Part shown: one piece after another, positions 1 through 5,819 of the stretch
Numbering within the stretch: position 1 is the first letter of the stretch
Layout: each line of letters opens with the position of its first letter
NCBI GenBank assembly: GCA_021734725.1
Contig: JAIPIM010000096.1
Span: 1-12,090, forward strand
From: Minisyncoccota bacterium
GTDB taxonomy: Bacteria > Verrucomicrobiota > Lentisphaeria > Oligosphaerales > MVZH01
DNA: 12,090 nucleotides
Reading direction: 5' to 3'
Position numbers and translations under genes: made by a program
Notes under the pieces: generated by a model
Told to the model about the DNA's origin: nothing
Seen by the model: only the letters and a program-made list of their open reading frames with translations
The model's database searches: none

Positions 1-542
1 CTACGACCAGTTACCTTAAAAGCTACTATCACGACGAAGTGTTGCCGCGCCTGATGAAGGAACACGGGTACACGAATTTGTTGCAGGTGCCGCGCCTCAG
101 TAAGGTTGTGGTGAATACCGGTGTTGGCACAGCTCAGGATCGCGAGGTGCTGCAGGAAGCACAGGACACCTTGGCTCTGATAACCGGCCAGCGACCCGTG
201 ATTACCAAAGCGCGGCGGAGTATATCGAACTTCAAATTGCGTGCCGGCATGCCGGTTGGGGTCTGCGTCACACTGCGGCGGCAGAACATGTACAACTTCG
301 TCCACCGGCTGGTGAACGTTGTTTTGCCGCGCGTTCGTGACTTCCGCGGTGTGTCGTCCAAAGCTTTCGATGGTGCGGGTAATTACAGCCTTGGTTTATC
401 GGACCAGAGCGTTTTTACCGAAATTGACCTTGATAAGATCAAGCACACCATCGGAATGAATATCTGTATCGTGACGACGGCGGAGACGGATGAAGAAGCC
501 AGGTCACTGTTAAGTGCCCTTGGCATGCCCTTTGCCAGATGA
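1..542 (+). CDS. rplE: 50S ribosomal protein L5, 5'-truncated by window edge
   Basis: L5 binds 5S rRNA with L18 and sits in the central protuberance of the large subunit. The visible frame starts at base 3 and reads through to the TGA at 540-542. The family core is clear: QVPRLSKVVVNTGVG near the N-terminus, then ITGQRPVITKARRSI, the VTLRRQNMY segment, PRVRDFRG, FDGAGNYSLG, and a C-terminal TTAETDEEARSLLSALGMPF. The first possible start inside the window is a GTG at 39. The frame stays open upstream of it and encodes YLKSYYHDEV, which is normal L5 N-terminal sequence, so the true start lies just outside the window. rpsN follows after 19 bases. This is the first visible member of the spc operon. 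Confidence 0.97.
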   Translation, partial: TTSYLKSYYHDEVLPRLMKEHGYTNLLQVPRLSKVVVNTGVGTAQDREVLQEAQDTLALITGQRPVITKARRSISNFKLRAGMPVGVCVTLRRQNMYNFVHRLVNVVLPRVRDFRGVSSKAFDGAGNYSLGLSDQSVFTEIDLDKIKHTIGMNICIVTTAETDEEARSLLSALGMPFAR

Positions 543-561
543 CAAGAAAGAGGTAATACTC

Positions 562-747
562 ATGGCGAGAAAAAGCCTTATTGCAAAAGCAAAACGGACG
601 CCGAAATTCAAAGCCCGAACATATTGTCGGTGTGAGCGTTGCGGGCGTGCTCGGGCGTACATCCGGAAGTTCCATCTTTGCCGCATCTGCTTTCGGGAGT
701 TGGCGAACAGCGGACAGATCCCGGGTGTTATCAAAGCAAGCTGGTAA
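562..747 (+). CDS. rpsN: 30S ribosomal protein S14, zinc-binding (type Z)
   Basis: S14 binds 16S rRNA in the head of the small subunit. The 61-residue product has the usual length of the short, zinc-containing form. The zinc ligands are visible as C24-x2-C27 and C40-x2-C43, the same spacing as in Thermus S14, and there is an extra Cys at position 22. The C-terminal GQIPGVIKASW is typical. An ATG at 562 preceded by AAAGAGGT fixes the start. An in-frame extension back to 514 would overlap rplE and add non-family residues. The gene lies 19 bases after rplE and 18 bases before rpsH, consistent with co-transcription. Confidence 0.97.
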   Translation: MARKSLIAKAKRTPKFKARTYCRCERCGRARAYIRKFHLCRICFRELANSGQIPGVIKASW

Positions 748-765
748 ATCGAGAAGGACAGAAAC

Positions 766-1161
766 ATGAGCCTCAGTGATCCCATAAGTGACATGTTGAC
801 GCGCATTCGAAACGCGTCCATGGTTGGGAAGCCCACGGTTTCGATCCCGGCTTCCAAGCTGAAAAGTGCCATTGCCGAAGTACTGAAAAACAATGGATAT
901 ATCGCCGACCACAGAGTCGAAGACGGTGACGCGAAGAAAGTATTGGTTATTGATCTTAAATACTACGGTGACGCGCCCGTGATAGAGGGCCTCCAGCGTG
1001 TCAGCAAGCCTTCCTGCAGGGTCTATGTGAAGGGAACGGATATTCCGCGTGTCCTGGGGGGGCTCGGAGTAGCGATTCTGTCGACATCAAAAGGAGTCCT
1101 TGGGGATCGTGCGGCGCGTCGTGAGAATATTGGTGGCGAAGTATTGTGTTACGTGTGGTAA
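766..1161 (+). CDS. rpsH: 30S ribosomal protein S8
   Basis: S8 is a primary 16S rRNA-binding protein of the central domain. In many bacteria it also represses spc operon translation. The 131-residue product begins MSLSDPISDMLTRIRNAS, the standard S8 opening. It ends with the hallmark STSKGVLGDRAARRENIGGE followed by VLCYVW, the conserved C-terminal rRNA-binding part. The start ATG at 766 has an AGAAGGA ribosome binding site eight bases or so upstream. Length and domain order are normal (N-terminal alpha/beta, then C-terminal beta domain). I see no S8-binding mimic in the visible part, and the usual target near rplE's start lies outside the window. Confidence 0.97.
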   Translation: MSLSDPISDMLTRIRNASMVGKPTVSIPASKLKSAIAEVLKNNGYIADHRVEDGDAKKVLVIDLKYYGDAPVIEGLQRVSKPSCRVYVKGTDIPRVLGGLGVAILSTSKGVLGDRAARRENIGGEVLCYVW

Positions 1162-1191
1162 TGCACAGGACCGGATAAGGATTGTATCACT

Positions 1192-1734
1192 ATGTCACGA
1201 ATTGGAAAACAACCGATCAAGCTCGATGATCGGGTAAAAGTTAATATCCAGGGCAAAGACGTTACTGTAGAAGGCCCCAAAGGCAAGCTCAGCTTTTGTC
1301 TTCCGGAGTGCGTGGATGCGGACGTCGCGGATGGGGTATTGAGCGTGAGCTGTTCGACATACGAAAAAGAAGCTGGTGACCGTGCCATGTTTGGGATGGC
1401 CCGGAGCATGCTCAGCAACCTTGTCATTGGCGTGACCGACGGTTTCAAGCGGGAGCTGGAAATTCAAGGGGTTGGTTATCGTGGGCAGTGCTCCGGCAAC
1501 AAGTTGACACTTAATCTGGGATTTTCGAATCCCGTTGAATACAGTGTGCCGGACGGTGTTGATGTCTCGATGCCTGACAATACTCATATTGTGCTGGAAA
1601 GCATTAATAAGCAATTGGTTGGCCAGGCAGCTGCCACAATCCGGCGCTTCCGGCCTCCGGATGCGTACAAAGGCAAAGGTATCCGTTATGCTGGCGAGTA
1701 TGTATCCCTGAAGGAAGGGAAGACGATCGGATAA
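1192..1734 (+). CDS. rplF: 50S ribosomal protein L6
   Basis: L6 binds 23S rRNA near the sarcin-ricin loop and the factor-binding site. The 180-residue product begins MSRIGKQPIKL and contains VEGPKGKLSF, the GVGYRGQCSGNKLTLNLGFSNPV block of the second domain, and the C-terminal YKGKGIRYAGEYVSLKEGK signature. Both tandem L6 folds are present and the length is normal. The start ATG at 1192 has AAGGA at 1177-1181. The gene follows rpsH by 30 bases. The next gap, to rplR, is unusually long at 88 bases and can fold into a nested stem-loop (separate entry). Confidence 0.97.
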   Translation: MSRIGKQPIKLDDRVKVNIQGKDVTVEGPKGKLSFCLPECVDADVADGVLSVSCSTYEKEAGDRAMFGMARSMLSNLVIGVTDGFKRELEIQGVGYRGQCSGNKLTLNLGFSNPVEYSVPDGVDVSMPDNTHIVLESINKQLVGQAAATIRRFRPPDAYKGKGIRYAGEYVSLKEGKTIG

Positions 1735-1741
1735 GCGTTGT

Positions 1742-1788
1742 TTGTTTCGGATGCGGCTGTGTCCCTGCGCGGGATGTGTGAGAAACGA
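1742..1788 (+). other. Candidate nested RNA stem-loop in rplF-rplR gap
   Basis: An outer 7-bp stem pairs TTGTTTC (1742-1748) with GAAACGA (1782-1788); it includes one G-U pair. Inside it TCCC (1762-1765) pairs with GGGA (1771-1774) around a 5-base loop, and this inner stem can be extended by G-U pairs out to 1758 and 1778. There is no U-tract, so it does not look like a terminator. It lies about 35 bases before the rplR start. A role in expression of rplR is inference only, because short stems arise by chance. Confidence 0.3.
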
Positions 1789-1822
1789 TCATGGAGACTG
1801 ATACAGAAGAGAGAGCAAACTC

Positions 1823-2188
1823 ATGGCGAAACTGAGCAAGAAAGAAGCAAGGATCCGTCGGCATCGCCGGCTAAGGCAGAAGATCAGTGGGACCGCCAGT
1901 CGCCCGCGTCTGTCTGTGTGTTGCACGTGTAAACATCTTTACGTCCAATTCATTGACGACGAAACGGGCCGGACTCTTGCTGCGGCATCAACATTGGACG
2001 CTGAGTTCCGCAAAGATTCGAAGGCCCGGGCCAATGTTGAGGGTGCGAAGCGCTTGGGACAGACTGTTGCCGAGCGCGCCAAGACTGCGGATATTCAGCA
2101 GGCGGTTCTGGACCGTGGAGGATTTCAATACCACGGCTGTGTACAGGCCATAGCGGAGGCTGTTCGGGAAGCGGGTGTGAAAATTTAA
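1823..2188 (+). CDS. rplR: 50S ribosomal protein L18
   Basis: L18 binds 5S rRNA and joins it to the large subunit with L5. The 121-residue length is usual. Visible family blocks are the basic N-terminus (KKEARIRRHRRLRQKI), SRPRLSV, KHLYVQFIDDETGRTLAAAST, NVEGAKRLGQTVAERA, and the C-terminal VLDRGGFQYHG segment ending REAGVKI. The ATG at 1823 is preceded by a purine-rich GAAGAGAGAG, a weak ribosome binding site. An oddity is that the segment after RPRLSV, commonly FRSNKH, reads CCTCKH here, and YHGRV reads YHGCV. This adds four cysteines to a normally cysteine-poor protein (C33, C34, C36 and one near the C-terminus). The fold and identity are not in doubt. Confidence 0.96.
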   Translation: MAKLSKKEARIRRHRRLRQKISGTASRPRLSVCCTCKHLYVQFIDDETGRTLAAASTLDAEFRKDSKARANVEGAKRLGQTVAERAKTADIQQAVLDRGGFQYHGCVQAIAEAVREAGVKI

Positions 2189-2226
2189 GCGAGTGCGCCA
2201 TGAACCAAAGTGAGCTCGACAGGTGA

Positions 2227-2246
2227 TCAGCGGTTATAGCCGCTGC
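2227..2246 (+). other. Small hairpin in rplR-rpsE gap
   Basis: CAGCGG (2228-2233) is the exact inverse complement of CCGCTG (2240-2245), with a 6-base loop TTATAG, and a further T-G pair can close the loop. It lies in a 79-base gap just before the rpsE ribosome binding site. No U-tract follows, so termination is unlikely. It may be an RNA structure affecting translation or stability, or chance. Confidence 0.3.
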
Positions 2247-2253
2247 ATAACAT

Positions 2254-2259
2254 GAGGAG
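2254..2259 (+). promoter_or_regulatory. Ribosome binding site that fixes rpsE GTG start
   Basis: GAGGAG at 2254-2259 lies 8 bases before the GTG at 2268. No ATG in the same frame gives a complete S5 N-terminus, so the Shine-Dalgarno sequence supports the GTG start. Confidence 0.8.
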
Positions 2260-2267
2260 TATACGAG

Positions 2268-2774
2268 GTGAGTGACCAGGTAACTGAAAACAATGCCAGA
2301 GAAGGCGTTGCCGAACTGGAAGACCAAGTCGTCAGTATAAACCGCTGCAGTAAGGTGGTGAAGGGAGGCCGTAACTTCCATTTCACGGCTTTGGTGGTAG
2401 CTGGTGACCGGCGGGGACACGTGGGCATTGGGTTTGGCAAGGCTAACGAAGTACCTGAAGCCATTCGCAAAGGCACGGAGCTGGCTCGCAAAGACTTGGT
2501 TGACGTGCCCATGCACGGCGATACAATTACGCATCCGGTGGAGGCGGAATTTCGTGGTGGACGTGTGGTCATGCGCCCGGCGGCCCCCGGTACTGGCGTG
2601 ATTGCCGGAGGCGCTATGCGGGCTGTACTTGAATTGGCGGGTGTGCGCGATGTTCTTGCCAAATCACTGGGGTCGAATAATCCGGTAAACGTGGTGAAGG
2701 CGACTGTTCGCGGCATCCAAAAGTTGCGCACTGTTGAGGGTGTTAAAGCCAAGCGCGGTATTGATTCTCTGTAA
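2268..2774 (+). CDS. rpsE: 30S ribosomal protein S5
   Basis: S5 lies at the back of the small subunit near the decoding centre and the mRNA entry channel. The 168-residue product has the N-terminal double-stranded-RNA-binding-like domain (NRCSKVVKGGRNFHFTALVV, then GHVGIGFGKANEVPEAIRKG) and the C-terminal domain (RPAAPGTGVIAGGAMRAVLE, AGVRDVLAKSLGSNNPVNVV). Translation starts at a GTG with GAGGAG upstream. The acidic, poorly conserved first 25 or so residues are normal for the family. rplO follows after 27 bases. The intervening rpmD (L30) gene found in many spc operons is absent. Confidence 0.97.
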   Translation: MSDQVTENNAREGVAELEDQVVSINRCSKVVKGGRNFHFTALVVAGDRRGHVGIGFGKANEVPEAIRKGTELARKDLVDVPMHGDTITHPVEAEFRGGRVVMRPAAPGTGVIAGGAMRAVLELAGVRDVLAKSLGSNNPVNVVKATVRGIQKLRTVEGVKAKRGIDSL

Positions 2775-2801
2775 CTATTCAGCCGATCTGAGGATAACAC
2801 G

Positions 2802-3245
2802 ATGAAGCTACACGAACTCAGAAACGTGAGCAAACGCAAGGCTCGTAAACGGGTCGGCCGCGGCGACAGTTCAGACTACGGTCGTACAAGCGGTCGTGGC
2901 GAAAAGGGAGCCGGGGCACGTTCTGGTTACTCCCACCGTGCGTATTTCGAGGGTGGACAACTGCCGTTTTTCCGACGTCTTCCGAAGCGCGGATTTAAGA
3001 ATCCAAATCATCGGGTCTACAGTGTCATCAATGTTGGGCGACTTGAAGAATCGTTTGCTGCGGGCGAAGAGGTGAATAAGGAGACGCTGCGTGCAAAAGG
3101 TCTGCTTGGGAAAAAGGTCTTGGATGGAGTTAAAATTTTGGGAGACGGGGATCTCACCAAGGCGCTTACGGTGACCGCGGATAAATTTTCGGAGGCCGCC
3201 CGTGCTAAGATTGAAGGTGCAGGCGGAGAGTGTCAGTCTGCCTGA
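2802..3245 (+). CDS. rplO: 50S ribosomal protein L15
   Basis: L15 is a late-assembly large-subunit protein with a long basic extension into 23S rRNA. The 147-residue product begins MKLHELRNVSKRKARKRVGRG and contains TSGRGEKGAGARSGY, FEGGQLPFFRRLPKRGFKN, and the C-terminal globular part with VKILGDGDLTKALTVTADKFS. The ATG at 2802 has AGGA at 2791-2794. The rRNA-binding loop that usually reads like GSGHGKTSGRGHKG reads SSDYGRTSGRGEKG here, a modest divergence. The ARSGY...FEGG spacing resembles PVC-group L15 as I remember it. The TGA stop is the first codon of a 20-base direct repeat. Confidence 0.96.
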   Translation: MKLHELRNVSKRKARKRVGRGDSSDYGRTSGRGEKGAGARSGYSHRAYFEGGQLPFFRRLPKRGFKNPNHRVYSVINVGRLEESFAAGEEVNKETLRAKGLLGKKVLDGVKILGDGDLTKALTVTADKFSEAARAKIEGAGGECQSA

Positions 3246-3301
3246 GTGTGAGGACCGCGTGTGTCTTGTCAGGGTTTCCCGTGAGTGTGAGGTCCGCGTG
3301 T
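3243..3301 (+). repeat. Direct repeat pair between rplO and secY
   Basis: TGAGTGTGAGGACCGCGTGT at 3243-3262 recurs at 3282-3301 with one change (A to T at the 12th base). The copies are offset by 39 bases. The first copy contains the rplO stop codon and the second is wholly intergenic. The remaining 19 bases of each 39-base unit do not match, so this is not a simple recent tandem duplication. A protein-binding site pair, an RNA element or an old duplication are all possible. Confidence 0.75.
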
Positions 3302-3350
3302 AGACTGACTGTACTGAGCGAGAAATATTCAGCCTTTAGGATAGTGGCCG

Positions 3351-4727
3351 ATGCTTTCAGCGTATGTGAACAGTGTCAAAATCCCGGAATTACGTCAGCG
3401 CATTCTGTTCACTCTGGGCATTATAGCCTTGGTTCGAATAGCGGCTAATATTCCATGCCCGGGAATAGACACGGCGGCACTTGAACAACTTTTCCAGAAC
3501 ATGCGTGAAACGTCGGGGGGTGGACGCGGTCTGCTGGGTATCTTCGATCTTTTCAGCGGGGGTGCGTTACAGCGTTTTGCGGTGGCTGCCCTCGGCATTA
3601 TGCCGTATATCACCGCGTCGATCGTTATGCAATTGCTGATGCCGGTAATTCCGGCGCTTGAGAAATTGCGCAACGAAGGGGAAACTGGGCGCCAGAAGAT
3701 CAACCAGTACACGCGTTATCTGACCTTGGTGGTTTGCGTGGTACACGGTACGGCTGCGGTTAAGATTATGAATAACCCAGGTGCTGTATTCCGTGGCGTC
3801 GGACAAGTTAATTTGATCCTTAACCCCGGCCCTGTGTTCACAATTTCCACGGTGATTATTCTGGCTGCCGGTACAATGTTGCTTGTGTGGCTCGGGGAGC
3901 AGATTACAGACCGGGGTATTGGCAATGGCATTACTCTGATTATCACAGTGAACATTGTATCTCGTCTGCCGAGTGCATTCTGGGGGTTGGTGACTTTGGT
4001 TCGCGGGGGCGTGGAAGGTGGGGGGAATATTATCAATGTCCTGTTGCTGGTGGTCATGTTCTTTGTGGTATGCGCGGGGACTGTCGCATTGACCCAAGGA
4101 CAACGTAAGATTCCTATCCGGCATGCGCGCCGCATGGCTGGCCGTCAGATGACCGCCGGGCAAACCAGCTATCTTCCATTGCGCGTCAACTTTTCCGGTG
4201 TTATGCCGATCATTTTCGGAAGTGCGATTCTCACTTTTCCGCGTATGGTTTTACAGTGGATCCCGTTCACTCGGAATCGAGGCTGGGTGAGTTGGTTCAC
4301 TTATGGCACGAACTCTTACATGATCATGTTTGGGGTAGTAATTATCGTATTTTCATATTTCTGGGTTGCTACCCAGTTCAATCCTATACAGATTGCCGAT
4401 AATCTGCAGAAGCAGGGCGGATATATACCAGGCATTCGACCCGGCCAGCCAACGGCGGAATTCTTGGATACGACTATGACTCGGATTACGTTTGCGGGAG
4501 CGCTTTTCCTGACAGCGATTGCTGTGCTGCCGATGATTATGGCCAATGAATTTCAAATCCCGTTTACGGTAGCCGCTTTCTTCGGTGGAACCAGCCTGCT
4601 TATTATGGTCGGAGTGTTGCTGGATACCCTCCGGCAAGTAGAGGCTTACCTGTTATCTCACCACTACGACGGTTTCTTAAGCAAGGGGCGTTTACGCAGT
4701 CGGCGTGGTGGTGGCGGTGTGCGTTAA
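3351..4727 (+). CDS. secY: Protein translocase subunit SecY
   Basis: SecY is the channel-forming subunit of the SecYEG translocon in the inner membrane. The 458-residue product has the family's length and ten-helix pattern. Landmarks in order are the first membrane segment ending ANIPCPGID, the plug region GLLGIFDLFSGGALQRF, IMPYITASIVMQLL, the loop RNEGETGRQKINQYTRYL, WLGEQITDRGIGNGITLII, the cytosolic loop GQRKIPIRHARR with QTSYLPLRVNFSGVMPIIF, the ribosome- and SecA-binding loop KQGGYIPGIRPGQPTAEFLD, and the C-terminal HHYDGFLSKGRLRSRRGG. The ATG at 3351 has AGGA at 3338-3341. It lies 105 bases after rplO, a long gap for this operon, with a direct repeat in between. Confidence 0.98.
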   Translation: MLSAYVNSVKIPELRQRILFTLGIIALVRIAANIPCPGIDTAALEQLFQNMRETSGGGRGLLGIFDLFSGGALQRFAVAALGIMPYITASIVMQLLMPVIPALEKLRNEGETGRQKINQYTRYLTLVVCVVHGTAAVKIMNNPGAVFRGVGQVNLILNPGPVFTISTVIILAAGTMLLVWLGEQITDRGIGNGITLIITVNIVSRLPSAFWGLVTLVRGGVEGGGNIINVLLLVVMFFVVCAGTVALTQGQRKIPIRHARRMAGRQMTAGQTSYLPLRVNFSGVMPIIFGSAILTFPRMVLQWIPFTRNRGWVSWFTYGTNSYMIMFGVVIIVFSYFWVATQFNPIQIADNLQKQGGYIPGIRPGQPTAEFLDTTMTRITFAGALFLTAIAVLPMIMANEFQIPFTVAAFFGGTSLLIMVGVLLDTLRQVEAYLLSHHYDGFLSKGRLRSRRGGGGVR

Positions 4728-4748
4728 CGTTTGGACCACCCCGTTATC

Positions 4749-5711
4749 ATGTTTCCTGAAAAAAGCCTCATTATGGCCCCTTTGTCGGGCTATACGGACT
4801 TACCTTTTCGTCGCGCATGTCGTCGCTACGGCTGTTACTATGCCTTTACGCCGCTTGTTGAAGCGGGAGCTGTGGTGCATGCAAGCCATCGTCCTCGTAC
4901 TGAATCCTTGTTGATTCGCGGCGAGGACGAGCCGTGGTTGGGTATTCAGCTTCTGGGATCATCGCCTGACCGTATTGGCAAGGCCGTGCGGTTGCTTGGC
5001 GCGCGTCGGTATGAAGTTATGGATTTCAATATGGGATGTCCTGTCCGGAAAGTGACCGGACGCGGGGCCGGTGTTGCGCTCTGCTATGAGCCGTCATTGG
5101 CGGTCGAATGTCTTCACGCGATGATGGAAAACACAACGTTGCCTGTGACTGCCAAGATTCGTATTGTTACAGCGGACGATGCTGAATCCACAGTCAAACT
5201 GGCTGTGCGTCTGGCTGAGGCGGGGATTCAAGCGTTGACTGTTCACGGTCGTACGCGGGAGCAAGTGTACAGTGGTGCGGTTGCCTCAGATGTGATCCGC
5301 AGAGTACAGGAGGCTCTTCGGATACCAGTTATTGCCAATGGCGGCGTGATGGATGGCGAAACAGCGGCTCAGTTACGGATCTCCTCAGGCTGTTCGCGAC
5401 TTATGGTAGCGCGAGGCGCAATCGGGAATCCTTGGATATTTCAGCAGGCTGCCGGGGGCACTGAACAGTGGAGGGGACCCTCACACGAGGAGATCTGCGA
5501 CGAAGTGGAGCGCCATGTTCGTGGGCTTGTAGGCTTGTACGGTGAATATGGCGGCATGCGCAACGCGCGCAAGATAATTTTAGCTTACCTCGTCGGACGT
5601 GGTTACCGCCGGCACCGTCGGAACCAGGCCAAGGACCTTTCGACGCTTAGTGAATTCGCCGGATTCATGCGGGGAATACGCCAGGAAGGGCCTTTGGGGC
5701 GGGTTATCTGA
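4749..5711 (+). CDS. dus: tRNA-dihydrouridine synthase (DusB-like)
   Basis: This flavoenzyme reduces specific uridines in tRNA to dihydrouridine using NADPH and FMN. The 320-residue TIM-barrel protein shows the N-terminal MAPLSGYTDLPFRR motif, the catalytic-cysteine motif NMGCPVRKV (C97) followed by GRGAGVAL, the FMN-contacting lysine in TAKIR (K136), the HGRT motif (H166), IANGGVMD, and the C-terminal ARGAIGNPWIF. These most resemble the DusB/NifR3 group. The C-terminal part (about residues 240-320) is a helical Dus C-terminal domain. I chose the ATG at 4749; a TTG at 4731 would add six residues, and neither has a convincing ribosome binding site. It lies 21 bases after secY on the same strand, so it is probably co-transcribed with the spc operon, an uncommon neighbour. 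Confidence 0.95.
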   Translation: MFPEKSLIMAPLSGYTDLPFRRACRRYGCYYAFTPLVEAGAVVHASHRPRTESLLIRGEDEPWLGIQLLGSSPDRIGKAVRLLGARRYEVMDFNMGCPVRKVTGRGAGVALCYEPSLAVECLHAMMENTTLPVTAKIRIVTADDAESTVKLAVRLAEAGIQALTVHGRTREQVYSGAVASDVIRRVQEALRIPVIANGGVMDGETAAQLRISSGCSRLMVARGAIGNPWIFQQAAGGTEQWRGPSHEEICDEVERHVRGLVGLYGEYGGMRNARKIILAYLVGRGYRRHRRNQAKDLSTLSEFAGFMRGIRQEGPLGRVI

Positions 5712-5819
5712 CTGTCTTTTCGGCCCAAAAGCTTTCGATGCGATCGCTTGCCACTCCATGGCCAGGCTGTAAACGCGGCAGGCTGACGTCGCGCTCAATT
5801 CTTCCGATCCGATTCCCCT
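5712..5819. other. Convergent intergenic region between dus and aroC-like gene
   Basis: This 108-base gap separates two genes that end towards each other. A weak 5-bp inverted repeat, CTTTT (5716-5720) and AAAAG (5727-5731), is the only candidate for a bidirectional terminator. Its stem is A/T-rich and no clear U-tract follows. No small gene was seen. Confidence 0.4.

Noticed and set aside
39..542. rplE starting at the GTG at 39
   Set aside because: The frame continues upstream to base 3 with normal L5 N-terminal residues, so the gene is cut by the window edge instead.
514..561. N-terminal extension of rpsN back to 514
   Set aside because: It overlaps rplE, adds residues foreign to S14, and the ATG at 562 has a good ribosome binding site and gives the normal 61-residue protein.
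1791..1835. 14-codon open frame overlapping the rplR start
   Set aside because: It has no clear ribosome binding site and no recognisable product. Coupling to rplR is possible but unsupported.
3230..3448. 72-residue frame spanning the rplO-secY gap
   Set aside because: It overlaps both rplO and secY in another frame and resembles no protein. The gap is better explained by the direct repeat.
5716..5731. Rho-independent terminator between dus and the aroC-like gene
   Set aside because: The stem is only five A/T-rich pairs and lacks a U-tract, so it is mentioned only in the gap entry.
5740..5747. GCGATCGC palindrome (HIP1-like)
   Set aside because: I noticed only a single copy, whereas HIP1 is meaningful only when highly repeated.
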